Assembly (NCBI RefSeq): GCF_042885655.1
Contig: NZ_JBHVRO010000011.1
Location: 1-64,000 of the forward strand
Reading direction: 5' to 3'
DNA: 64,000 nucleotides
Source: Psychrobacillus sp042885655
GTDB lineage: Bacteria; Bacillota; Bacilli; Bacillales_A; Planococcaceae
The notes beneath the pieces were generated by a model. It saw only the letters and a list, made by a program, of their open reading frames with translations, ran no database searches and had not been told where the DNA came from. A program made the position numbers and the translations under genes. Below are positions 7,940-16,071 of this stretch, piece by piece (position 1 is the first letter of the stretch; each line of letters begins with the position of its first letter).

Positions 7940-8428
7940 TTAGTCTTCATCTGTCGTTGACCTATAAGTTGAAATATAAGGTGCGCTCGTAAAAATATGT
8001 TGTTTATCAGCGACATGATCAAAATTCAGTGAAATCGATTTCTCCCATACGTCGAAACTGTTAGGACCTGACCACTCTGTTAAAATAATATACGTATCGG
8101 TCTGTAAAGGTTTAAGTACACGAAGTGCAATAAAACCTGGTTCTTTTTCCACTGTGCTCGTTAATTTGGTATACTGGAATTCGAATATAGGGCGGCCTTC
8201 ATCCGAAACAGGAATATGTTGCAATACGAAATAACCTTTTCCGGTAAAGTTACCGTAAGATTCAAGTACTTCGTATTTCATAGGAGCCTGGAAAATAGAT
8301 TTGCCAGTTGTTTCGTGGATAAGAAAGGAGTTCCCTACTCCATGTAGAAGAAATAGTTCTTCATTTGAGTATTTCTTTTTAATTGTTTCCATAAATTCTG
8401 GAGTTCCCGATGTCATATACAAGTTCAT
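7940..8428 (-). CDS. hmoB: Heme-degrading monooxygenase HmoB-like protein
   Basis: A 162-residue protein with a C-terminal antibiotic-biosynthesis-monooxygenase (ABM) ferredoxin-like fold (about residues 60–160, with TEWSGPNSFDVWEKS). This fold is used by IsdG-type heme oxygenases. In B. subtilis HmoB (YhgC) degrades heme and its gene lies close to hemEHY, as here. The frame can be extended 16 codons upstream, but GGAGG lies 8 bases before the ATG at 8428, and the family starts near MNLYMTSGT, so this start was chosen. The gene is transcribed away from hemE. Heme-degrading activity is inferred from family and context. Confidence 0.85.
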   Translation of the reverse strand: MNLYMTSGTPEFMETIKKKYSNEELFLLHGVGNSFLIHETTGKSIFQAPMKYEVLESYGNFTGKGYFVLQHIPVSDEGRPIFEFQYTKLTSTVEKEPGFIALRVLKPLQTDTYIILTEWSGPNSFDVWEKSISLNFDHVADKQHIFTSAPYISTYRSTTDED

Positions 8429-8629
8429 TAAAATTCCTCCAATCATAATTGATATTACTTTTCCCATTAAAGTCAATTTAAAAACTCAGTGTCTGAAGAA
8501 AGACTGGAAATACAGGACAAATTTATGACAATTACACTATATTTATATACAATTAGTTAGAGAACGTCTATAGTGAAAACGTATATTCAAACATAGAACG
8601 GTTATATAGAAGAAAGGCAGGAAAAGAAA

Positions 8630-9682
8630 ATGACAACTTTTAATGATACATTACTACGTGCAGCTCGTGGAGAAGCCGTAGATCACACGCCAGTATGGTA
8701 CATGAGGCAAGCAGGACGTTCACAACCGGAGTATAGAAAAATAAAAGAAAAATACTCGTTAGAACAAATTACCCATGAGCCAGAATTATGTGCTTATGTG
8801 ACACGTCTTCCAGTTGAGAATTACAATGTAGATGCCGCAATATTGTATAAAGATATCGTAACACCTTTACCAGGTATTGGGGTAGATGTAAAAATAAAAG
8901 CGGGTGTTGGCCCAGTCATTTCGAATCCAATTCGTACTGTACAAGATGTCTACAATTTAGGCGATTTATCACCAGAAGATGATGTACCTTTTGTGTTAGA
9001 AACGATCAAATTGCTAACAACCGAACAATTAAATGTTCCATTAATCGGATTTGCAGGGGCTCCGTTTACGCTCTCCAGTTATATGATTGAAGGCGGACCA
9101 TCTAGAAGTTATAACAAAACAAAAGCTTTTATGGTATCAGAGCCTCAAGCGTGGTTTGCACTAATGGATAAGCTTGCTGATATGATAATTGTATATATTA
9201 AAGCACAAGTGAAGGCAGGAGCGAAAGCAATTCAAATTTTTGATTCATGGGTTGGAGCTTTAAATGTAGAGGATTATCGTATTTTTATTAAACCAGTAAT
9301 GACACGAATTTTCACGGAACTTCGTGAATTAGGTGTCCCACTTATTACATTTGGGGTAGGAGCGAGCCATCTAGCAATGGAATGGAATGATCTACCAGTA
9401 GATGTAGTTGGTCTTGATTGGCGCTTATCGATTGAAGAAGCTCGTGCAAAAGGTATTACGAAAACACTTCAAGGAAATCTTGATCCATCGTATTTAATCG
9501 GGGACTGGGCTGAAGTAGAGAAACGTGCCAAAGTTATTGTGGAACAAGGGGTAGCACAGCCAGGACATATCTTTAATATTGGACATGGCGTTTTCCCAGA
9601 AGTAAATCCAGATACATTAAAACGTTTAACAGCATTTGTACATGACTACAGTAGAGAACTAATTGCTGCTAAAAATAACTAA
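8630..9682 (+). CDS. hemE: Uroporphyrinogen decarboxylase HemE
   Basis: A 350-residue enzyme with the hallmark PVWYMRQAGRSQPEYR (about 21–36) and GFAGAPFTLSSYMIEGG. It removes four carboxyl groups from uroporphyrinogen III to give coproporphyrinogen III, a cytoplasmic step of heme synthesis. Length is typical. hemH follows after 19 bp, so the two form an operon. hmoB is divergent, so synthesis and degradation of heme sit side by side. Confidence 0.97.
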   Translation: MTTFNDTLLRAARGEAVDHTPVWYMRQAGRSQPEYRKIKEKYSLEQITHEPELCAYVTRLPVENYNVDAAILYKDIVTPLPGIGVDVKIKAGVGPVISNPIRTVQDVYNLGDLSPEDDVPFVLETIKLLTTEQLNVPLIGFAGAPFTLSSYMIEGGPSRSYNKTKAFMVSEPQAWFALMDKLADMIIVYIKAQVKAGAKAIQIFDSWVGALNVEDYRIFIKPVMTRIFTELRELGVPLITFGVGASHLAMEWNDLPVDVVGLDWRLSIEEARAKGITKTLQGNLDPSYLIGDWAEVEKRAKVIVEQGVAQPGHIFNIGHGVFPEVNPDTLKRLTAFVHDYSRELIAAKNN

Positions 9683-9701
9683 ACTTTTTGAGGAGACTAT
9701 T

Positions 9702-10631
9702 ATGAAAAAAACAATGGGATTATTAGTAATGGCGTACGGAACTCCATACTCAGAAGCAGATATTGAACGTTACTACACACATATTCGTCACGGACGTAAA
9801 CCAAGTGATGAACAATTAGCGGACTTAACAGGTCGATACCAAGCAATAGGTGGTATTTCTCCACTTGCTAAAATTACTGAAAATCAAGCAAAAGGTCTTT
9901 GCAATCGATTGAATGAAGTGCAAGATGAAATCGAATTTAAGCTATATATTGGGTTAAAACATATCGAACCTTACTTAGAAGATGCAGTTGCTGCAATGCA
10001 TAAAGACGGTATTACAGAAGCCGTTTCTATGGTATTAGCACCTCATTTCTCTACCTTCTCGATTAAATCATATAATGGTCGAATTAAGGAGGAAGCGGAA
10101 AAGCTAGGTAATTTAACAATTACTTCAGTAGAAAGTTGGTATGATGAGCCTAAATTCATTCAATATTGGACAGAAAAAGTACAAGCTGCATTCGCAGCAA
10201 TGTCCGAAGAACAACGTGAAAAAGCATGTTTAATTGTTTCTGCTCACTCACTTCCTGAAAAAATTAAAGAATTGGGAGATCCTTACCCAGACCAATTAAA
10301 AGAAACTGCAGATCTAATTGCTAAAGAAGCAGGCGTAAAAAATTATGCAGTTGGCTGGCAAAGTGCAGGACAAACTCCAGAGCCTTGGATCGGTCCCGAT
10401 GTGCAAGATTTAACAAAAGAATTACATGAAGAAAAAGGATTTAATACATTTGTCTATACACCAGTTGGATTCGTAGCAGAACATCTAGAAGTACTGTACG
10501 ATAACGATTACGAATGTAAAGTTGTCTGTGATGAAATTGGTGCAGCATATATTCGTCCAGCAATGCCAAATGATCAACCTCTCTTTATCGATGCAATGGC
10601 AGATGTTGTATTAAAGCATATTCGTGCATAA
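9702..10631 (+). CDS. hemH: Coproporphyrin III ferrochelatase
   Basis: A 309-residue ferrochelatase (HemH/CpfC) with MKKTMGLLVMAYGTPYS at the start, the catalytic histidine in LAPHFSTFS, and the metal-site glutamate in GFVAEHLEVLYD. In Firmicutes this enzyme inserts iron into coproporphyrin III. The ATG at 9702 has AGGAG 6 bases upstream; the longer TTG-initiated frame would overlap hemE and is not needed. In B. subtilis hemY follows hemH, but here a terminator follows, so the oxidase must be encoded elsewhere. Confidence 0.96.
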   Translation: MKKTMGLLVMAYGTPYSEADIERYYTHIRHGRKPSDEQLADLTGRYQAIGGISPLAKITENQAKGLCNRLNEVQDEIEFKLYIGLKHIEPYLEDAVAAMHKDGITEAVSMVLAPHFSTFSIKSYNGRIKEEAEKLGNLTITSVESWYDEPKFIQYWTEKVQAAFAAMSEEQREKACLIVSAHSLPEKIKELGDPYPDQLKETADLIAKEAGVKNYAVGWQSAGQTPEPWIGPDVQDLTKELHEEKGFNTFVYTPVGFVAEHLEVLYDNDYECKVVCDEIGAAYIRPAMPNDQPLFIDAMADVVLKHIRA

Positions 10632-10643
10632 ATAGAAATAGAA

Positions 10644-10674
10644 AGCCTCTAGCGTTTATTCGCTAGAGGCTTTT
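10644..10674 (+). terminator. Terminator of hemEH
   Basis: Perfect stem AGCCTCTAGCG/CGCTAGAGGCT followed by TTT, 12 bp past the hemH stop. It precedes the 20-bp repeat array. Confidence 0.85.
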
Positions 10675-10680
10675 AGCTTC

Positions 10681-10800
10681 AAGAATCTAGGAATCTCGGA
10701 GTATCTCAGAAAATCTCAGAGTATCTCAGAAAATCCCGGAGTATCTCAGAAAATCTCAGAGTATCTCAGAAAATCCTAGAGTATCTCATTAAACCTCAAT
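10681..10800. repeat. 20-bp tandem array A (hemH/NERD junction)
   Basis: GTATCTCAGA recurs at 10701, 10721, 10741, 10761 and (as GTATCTCATT) 10781, an exact 20-bp period, with a degenerate unit before. The alternate half reads AAATCTCAGA, AAATCCCGGA or AAATCCTAGA. The stop codon of the minus-strand NERD gene lies in the last unit. The same unit occurs at 49.3 kb. Confidence 0.95.
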
Positions 10801-11739
10801 ATTCTTTTGATAGACACTTTTCCTAGCAAAGTTTAGTCTACTTAAATTGCTTTTTTTTAGCATATAATATGCTTCGTGCGTTGAGGATAAGTGAAAAAAG
10901 TCCTTACATTCGGCAGTAGTAATGGTATCTTTAACTAAGAAGAAGTAGTCGTCGATATTATGGTCTATCGGATTTCTGTCAATTAATTCACATTTTGTGC
11001 ACTTCCATGTTTTATTTGATATTTTCTTTAAAATGTTTCCGCAAACTTTACATAGTAATCCTTTGATAAGCGAATCCGGAGAAATTCTCCATCTGTCGCA
11101 AAGCGGTTTTCGTTGGACTACATGTTGCGTGGATTGAATTCTCCTAATTAGTTCATTAAATTGTGAAGTGTTTATTCGATCTTCTTTTTGATTTAAGTCT
11201 TGGATAAAAGAGGGTAGGTTTTTTCTAAAGAAGATAGGCTCGTCCATTGGAATGTTTTCTAATATTACTCGATTTGAAGAAAAAACGATTGCTTTGAAAA
11301 TAGGTAGAGGTAGTTTCATTTGTTCGAGAGCTTGTATATGCCGATTGATTTGCGCAATTGGGCATTCAAAAGGAGTCTTTACGCCATCGAGCGTGCGTAT
11401 TGTTTGTCCACTATGCTTTTGGAAAGTCATGGTTCCAACTATATTTTTCACTTCAATAACTAGCAGATACTTTTTAGTAATAATTAGAGTATCCATCTGA
11501 ATGATGAGATGATCATGAATTTTCAAATGGACATCTGTTAAGGTACAACAGTGGGGAGGAAATTTTACTTCTAACAAAGTATTATCCACTAATTTTTCAC
11601 CAAAATAGCCTGCCTCTATTTGATAAAACTTTTTTTCAAAATCTTTTTTACTAGGGTGTGTGGGCTCCAGTCGCATAAGAAGTCGACTTAACTCTATATA
11701 AGATTGAGGAAAAAAACGAGATATAATTGATATCACCAC
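10789..11739 (-). CDS. NERD-domain protein with C-terminal zinc ribbon
   Basis: About 316 residues. The N-terminal third is a NERD (nuclease-related) domain: AGYFGEKLVDNTLL, then DTLIITKKYLLVIEVKN, which contains the conserved D and E-x-K residues of the restriction-endonuclease-like fold. A zinc ribbon with CKVCG and CTKC pairs follows (about 230–258). Function in Bacillales is unknown; a DNA-processing role is inferred. The start is uncertain. The GTG pair at 11739/11736 overlaps the strong AAAGGTGGTGAT sequence, and the best-spaced codon after it is an in-frame ATT. The 3' end runs into the 20-bp array. Confidence 0.8.
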   Translation of the reverse strand: MVISIISRFFPQSYIELSRLLMRLEPTHPSKKDFEKKFYQIEAGYFGEKLVDNTLLEVKFPPHCCTLTDVHLKIHDHLIIQMDTLIITKKYLLVIEVKNIVGTMTFQKHSGQTIRTLDGVKTPFECPIAQINRHIQALEQMKLPLPIFKAIVFSSNRVILENIPMDEPIFFRKNLPSFIQDLNQKEDRINTSQFNELIRRIQSTQHVVQRKPLCDRWRISPDSLIKGLLCKVCGNILKKISNKTWKCTKCELIDRNPIDHNIDDYFFLVKDTITTAECKDFFHLSSTHEAYYMLKKSNLSRLNFARKSVYQKNIEV

Positions 11740-11880
11740 CTTTCCATTATCATAACAAGAGAGTTAATTATCTCCAAATCGAGACAATTTCATTTTGAAT
11801 AGATTTTCCAAACATATTCATTTGCATTTCAAACTTTTTTCACATATTTTCGATAGACTAGAAGAAAAGGAGGCGAATTT

Positions 11881-12825
11881 TTGAGAAAAATACTGGGCTT
11901 TTTATTTTTATGTGGAATTCTTGTGGCATGTTCAGATTCCACACTTCCATCCATTAATTCGTCTACTGATTTTGTTGCAAGTTTAAACACAACAGAGCAT
12001 TCCATTGATTTTATTTCAAAAGAACAAGAAGTGTTCAAAAGTTGGAAATTGGATGAGGCTTACACTGGCTTTACCCTTGTTTCAAAAGACTATATTCTCC
12101 TGTACGGCTATTCACTTAATAAAGCAGTGCTGATCCAACTTTCTACTGGGAAAATTGTAGAAACGTATGCTGTTCATGAAGGAACCTCAAATGCCTATGC
12201 AGTTGGAGACACCATTTATGTAGCCAATGGAAAAGAAAACACGGTAACTTTATTCGACTTAAATGGAAAAGAACTAGCGAAAGCTGAAACAGGTAGATAC
12301 CCTATGTCGATGATCGCGGATGAGAAGTACTTGTATGTAGTTAATTTCAAGGATACTTTCTTGTCGGTTTTTACTATAAAAGATTTACAACTTGTTAAAA
12401 CATGGGACATTCCAAACTCTTCTCATGGACTCTATTTGAATGGCGATGAGCTTTGGATAGGTGGACATGGAGCGGGAAGTCAGCCAAACAAAGGAATTCG
12501 CAAATACAATTTACAAAGTGGACAGTTACAAGGGGAAATGGAAGCTCCAATGATGCCTATTGGGTTTGCACAAACTTCTAATGGACATATTTATGTTGTT
12601 AGTCACGGAAATAGTAGTGTTCGAGAATTTACTAAAGACGGCGAGCTAGTTTCTTCTAATATAGTAGGAGCGAATCCCTTTTCTATTAATACTTTTGGTG
12701 ATACGGTAGTTATTGCTGGGTATGATGATCACGAAGTATACTTTTTACGAAATGGAAAGATAATAAATAAGGTTCAAGTAGGAAAAGGCCCATTTCAGCT
12801 CATAACGAGGGAGGTAAGCAAATGA
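11881..12825 (+). CDS. Beta-propeller lipoprotein
   Basis: A 314-residue protein starting at TTG (AGGAGG 8 bases upstream). It has a signal peptide and lipobox LVAC (Cys about residue 17), so it should be anchored to the outer face of the membrane. The rest has repeating blade-like segments (KAVLIQLSTGKIV, NTVTLFDLNGKEL, TFLSVFTIKDLQL, SSVREFTKDGELV, HEVYFLRNGKIINK), as in YVTN/NHL-type beta-propellers. Its stop overlaps the next start (ATGA). The context suggests an extracytoplasmic sensor or accessory factor for the two-component system; no ligand can be named. Confidence 0.8.
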   Translation: MRKILGFLFLCGILVACSDSTLPSINSSTDFVASLNTTEHSIDFISKEQEVFKSWKLDEAYTGFTLVSKDYILLYGYSLNKAVLIQLSTGKIVETYAVHEGTSNAYAVGDTIYVANGKENTVTLFDLNGKELAKAETGRYPMSMIADEKYLYVVNFKDTFLSVFTIKDLQLVKTWDIPNSSHGLYLNGDELWIGGHGAGSQPNKGIRKYNLQSGQLQGEMEAPMMPIGFAQTSNGHIYVVSHGNSSVREFTKDGELVSSNIVGANPFSINTFGDTVVIAGYDDHEVYFLRNGKIINKVQVGKGPFQLITREVSK

Positions 12826-13496
12826 CAACTATTTTAGTCGTAGATGATGAACAGGACATGCGCAGACTAATTGAGATGCATTTGCACCAAGCTGGATTTC
12901 AAGTAATTCAGGCTGGGAATGGAAATGAAGCAATTGACATTCTCCAAAGTAGAATAATAGATCTTGTGCTTTTAGATGTTATGATGCCTGAAAAAGATGG
13001 TTTTACCGTATGTAAGGAGATTCGTCAATTTTCAAAGATTCCAATTATTTTCTTAACAGCTCTCGATGCAAAAAAAGATTTGGTAAAAGGGCTTCAGCTG
13101 GGTGGGGATGATTACATTGTAAAACCATTCACTGCAGTAGAACTGACCGCAAGAATTAGTTCTCTTTTGAGAAGAACGGGATTTACAATGAATAGTAGCA
13201 CGATAACTAAAGGACTACTAGTAAATGATACTTTGTCGAGACAAATAAAATTAGAAAATAAAAAGATTATCCTTACTCTAAAGGAATATGAACTTATTCG
13301 CCTCTTTATGGAGAATGAGGGAAAGGTCTTTTCACGGGAGCAGCTATTAGAACTTCTTTGGGGACTAAGTTATGAAGGTGGCACTAGAACAGTTGATACA
13401 CATATTAAAACATTGCGTTTGAAACTCGGAGAAGTTGCTGGGAAATACATTGAAACAGTATGGGGAATAGGATACCGTTTTGAGGTAACAGAATGA
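12822..13496 (+). CDS. OmpR-family response regulator
   Basis: A 224-residue regulator. The receiver domain has acidic pocket D8–D9, phosphoacceptor D52 (LLDVMMPEKDG) and K101 (IVKPF). The C-terminal winged helix ends with IETVWGIGYRFE. It starts at an ATG overlapping the lipoprotein gene and itself overlaps the sensor-kinase gene by 4 bp, so all are one transcript. It should be phosphorylated by the kinase that follows. Targets are unknown, probably including this operon. Confidence 0.93.
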   Translation: MTTILVVDDEQDMRRLIEMHLHQAGFQVIQAGNGNEAIDILQSRIIDLVLLDVMMPEKDGFTVCKEIRQFSKIPIIFLTALDAKKDLVKGLQLGGDDYIVKPFTAVELTARISSLLRRTGFTMNSSTITKGLLVNDTLSRQIKLENKKIILTLKEYELIRLFMENEGKVFSREQLLELLWGLSYEGGTRTVDTHIKTLRLKLGEVAGKYIETVWGIGYRFEVTE

Positions 13497-14866
13497 AAAA
13501 GTTATCCTTTAAAATTTGGATGCTCTTACTTGCCTTTATTTCTATTACCATTGTTTTTTTAGTATTATTCACAAATTTCCTATATGAAGAACTTTACGTG
13601 CAACATACCGAAACGGCTATGAAAGAAGTTGCAGAAAATATCCAACATACATATCATGGTGGGGTTGTAACAGACGATTTTATTAAACAAACGGAGGACT
13701 ATAATCGTTTTTCCGATATAGAAGTGTTTACTGTTCGAAACCCAAGGGAATTAAGTGCATGTATCCCTTTCGATATTGATTATGATAGTTTAATCGGAGC
13801 GGATGAACGTGCAGAGTTAATTGCGGGAAACCCTGTTTCAAAGCGAGGATTTGAGAGTCGATTTAATCGAGAAGTAGTATCGGTTATTTATCCACTTGTT
13901 GATGAAAATCGATTAGAAGGAATCATTTATTTGTATGTACCATTAACAAAAATAACAGAGCTCGCATCCAATGATGTCCTCTACTTATTAATATTCGTCT
14001 CATTCTTATTAATAGGAATGGCGTTCATTAGTTTAAAAAGCTTACAAAGAGTTCTGAATCCTTTAGAAAAACTAAAGCAAGCATCTATATCGATGGCGGC
14101 AGGAAATTACGAGACACGAGTAGATGTAAAATCCCAAGATGAAGTGGGCGAACTTGCAAGAACGTTTAACCAAATGGCCGCTTCAATTCAAGAAGAGGAT
14201 GAAAAAAAGCGAGACTTTCTTTCTATCGTTTCACATGAATTAAGAACGCCTATTAGTTATATTAAAGGGTATAGTGAAGCATTTGCTCAAAAATTAGTCA
14301 CCGAGGAACAAAAGGAAGAAATCTTACATCTCATTGTTCGAGAAGCAAACCGTATGCAGAAGCTGACTAATGATTTGCTAACTGTTTCAAGAGCTGAAAA
14401 TTTAGAGGTTGTGGAGAAATCTCCTCTTATCATAGCGGAAACTATTCGTGAAGTAATTCACCTCATACAATCGAATATAGATGCCAAGAAATTAAAATTA
14501 TCAGTGGATATAGATGAAGAACTAATATTAGTTGCAGATGAACAAATGACGAAACAAATCCTCATAAATATATTGGAAAACGCAATTCGGTATTCACCAG
14601 AGGGGTCAACTATATATATTTTAAATAACCATAATACTATCCAGGTAATAGATGAAGGATGCGGAATTGAAAAAGAGCATCTAACTCATATTACCGATCG
14701 TTTTTACAGAGTAAATAAAGCTAGAAGTCGTTTCGATGGAGGAACTGGATTGGGACTATCTATTGCTTTGCAATTAGTTACCAGTCAAAATGGAACACTC
14801 AATTTTACAAGCGAAGTAGGAAAAGGGACGACAGTACACATTACATTACCAATTTGGGAGGATTAA
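13493..14866 (+). CDS. Sensor histidine kinase
   Basis: A 457-residue membrane kinase. It has a TM segment at about 8–28, an extracytoplasmic sensing loop of about 125 residues, a second TM at about 160–180, and a HAMP linker. A HisKA domain follows with phospho-His in SHELRTPISYIKGYSEA, then a HATPase domain with N-box NILENAIRYSPEG and G-boxes DEGCGIE and GGTGLGLSI. The gene is coupled to the response regulator (ATGA overlap). A YtkA-like lipoprotein follows and a propeller lipoprotein precedes, suggesting an envelope signal. Confidence 0.93.
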   Translation: MKKLSFKIWMLLLAFISITIVFLVLFTNFLYEELYVQHTETAMKEVAENIQHTYHGGVVTDDFIKQTEDYNRFSDIEVFTVRNPRELSACIPFDIDYDSLIGADERAELIAGNPVSKRGFESRFNREVVSVIYPLVDENRLEGIIYLYVPLTKITELASNDVLYLLIFVSFLLIGMAFISLKSLQRVLNPLEKLKQASISMAAGNYETRVDVKSQDEVGELARTFNQMAASIQEEDEKKRDFLSIVSHELRTPISYIKGYSEAFAQKLVTEEQKEEILHLIVREANRMQKLTNDLLTVSRAENLEVVEKSPLIIAETIREVIHLIQSNIDAKKLKLSVDIDEELILVADEQMTKQILINILENAIRYSPEGSTIYILNNHNTIQVIDEGCGIEKEHLTHITDRFYRVNKARSRFDGGTGLGLSIALQLVTSQNGTLNFTSEVGKGTTVHITLPIWED

Positions 14867-14871
14867 CTCAT

Positions 14872-15342
14872 ATGAAAAAAATATTAACGGTATTAGCTTT
14901 AACGACACTCACTTTAGCAGGGTGCGGCGGTAAAGAAGCAACAACACATGACTCTCACTCACATAATGAAGGAACGCTTGAAGAAGTAGTAGTAAATATT
15001 CAGACTCCAGAGGCACTACCAGTAGGTGAAAAAGTTGCATTATCTGCAAAAGTTACCCAAGGAGATAAAACGGTGGATGATGCAGATAAAGTAGAATTTG
15101 AAGTCTGGGAATCTGGAATGCGTGAACATGGTACGATGCTAGAGGGCAAATTAACGAAAGATGGAGTATACGAAGCAAAATATACTTTTGATCATGATGG
15201 TATTTACTATATGTTTGCCCATACGAACGCGCGCGGCCTACATGTGATGCCAAAACAAGAACTAAAAGTCGGCAATCCCGATATGAGCAAAGTAATTCCA
15301 GACGATAGTGATAATTCAATGAGCCATAACGATCACAAATAA
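14872..15342 (+). CDS. YtkA-like domain lipoprotein
   Basis: A 156-residue protein with a signal peptide and lipobox TLAGC (Cys about residue 18). A histidine-rich linker follows (HDSHSHNEG), then a YtkA-like beta-sandwich with GVYEAKYTFDHDGIYYMFAH, and a His/Asp-rich tail. The ATG at 14872 follows GGGAGG. The TTG at 14854 lies inside that site and is rejected. YtkA/FixH-like domains occur in copper- or cytochrome-oxidase-related proteins, and the His-rich ends could bind metal, but that is inference. It is the last gene of the operon. Confidence 0.85.
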   Translation: MKKILTVLALTTLTLAGCGGKEATTHDSHSHNEGTLEEVVVNIQTPEALPVGEKVALSAKVTQGDKTVDDADKVEFEVWESGMREHGTMLEGKLTKDGVYEAKYTFDHDGIYYMFAHTNARGLHVMPKQELKVGNPDMSKVIPDDSDNSMSHNDHK

Positions 15343-15346
15343 ATAC

Positions 15347-15378
15347 TTGCACAAAAAATAAAATAAGCGTATTATAAT
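15347..15378 (+). promoter_or_regulatory. Putative sigma-A promoter of the TetR gene
   Basis: A −35-like TTGCAC (15347) lies 17 bp before TATTAT (15370); an overlapping TATAAT begins at 15373. It lies just upstream of the palindromic operator, so the regulator could repress its own gene. Confidence 0.5.
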
Positions 15379-15383
15379 GACTA

Positions 15384-15408
15384 GATGACCAAAATGGTTT
15401 TCTGGTCA
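15384..15408. promoter_or_regulatory. Operator palindrome upstream of the TetR gene
   Basis: ATGACCA-N11-TGGTCAT, a perfect 7-base inverted repeat between the promoter and the TetR start. A related site (AATGACCA…TAGTCATT) lies upstream of the membrane-protein gene at 16072. Shared palindromes at a TetR gene and its neighbour indicate the TetR binding site. Confidence 0.7.
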
Positions 15409-15431
15409 TTTTTTATTTTAGGAGATGAGTA

Positions 15432-16004
15432 ATGGTGGACCGTAGACAAGAAATAATTCTAGCTGCTACAAAATCCTTTTCTCTATTTGGTTTCAAAGCA
15501 ACTACCATGGACCAAATTGCTAAAATTGCTAATGTAGGAAAAGGTACTATTTATACTTTTTTTGAAAATAAAGATATCCTTTTTCAAGAAATTGTACTTC
15601 GGATGATAAATGAAATGAAAACGGAAGCACAAAATGTCTTGAAAGAAGAAGCCTCGTTTCAAGAAAATGCTCATCGTGCACTAATGAAGATGTTGGAATT
15701 CCGTGAAACACATCAGCTATTTGCTAAAATTATTGCTGAAGAGAAGGAGTTGCGAACTCCCGCAGTACAGCAAGTTTTAATACAAATTGAACAAGAGATA
15801 GTTTCATTCATTCAAACGAAAATGGAAAAGGCAATTGTAAAAGGTGAAATTAGTAATGTGAATAGTGAACTTGTTGCTTATCTATTATTTAAAGCTTACT
15901 TAGCATTTATTGTAGATTGGGATTTGACACATAAAGAACCACTCTCTGAAGAGTGTATTGCTACCTTGTTTCAGGATACTATTTTTCGTAGTCTCTTAAT
16001 TTGA
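15432..16004 (+). CDS. yhgD: TetR-family regulator (YhgD-like)
   Basis: A 190-residue repressor with an N-terminal helix-turn-helix (ILAATKSFSLFGFKATTM, then IAKIANVGKGTIYTFF) and a helical ligand-binding domain. Its own promoter region and that of the following gene each carry a TGACCA-type palindrome, supporting autoregulation and control of the YhgE-like protein. The pair downstream of hemEH corresponds to yhgD–yhgE of B. subtilis. AGGAG precedes the ATG. The inducing ligand is unknown. Confidence 0.85.
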   Translation: MVDRRQEIILAATKSFSLFGFKATTMDQIAKIANVGKGTIYTFFENKDILFQEIVLRMINEMKTEAQNVLKEEASFQENAHRALMKMLEFRETHQLFAKIIAEEKELRTPAVQQVLIQIEQEIVSFIQTKMEKAIVKGEISNVNSELVAYLLFKAYLAFIVDWDLTHKEPLSEECIATLFQDTIFRSLLI

Positions 16005-16026
16005 GACTTCTTTTTTTGAACATAAA

Positions 16027-16050
16027 TGACCAAATGAGTAAAATAGTCAT
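16027..16050. promoter_or_regulatory. Operator palindrome upstream of the YhgE-like gene
   Basis: AATGACCA-N8-ATAGTCATT lies about 20–45 bp before the ATG at 16072 and shares its half-sites with the palindrome at 15384–15408. It is the probable second binding site of the TetR regulator. Confidence 0.65.
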
Positions 16051-16071
16051 TCGGTATTAGGGGGATTTAAA

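Noticed and set aside
10681..10800. CRISPR array
   Set aside because: Period is only 20 bp with no unique spacers of CRISPR length and no cas genes; same for the arrays at 37.1, 41.7 and 49.3 kb.
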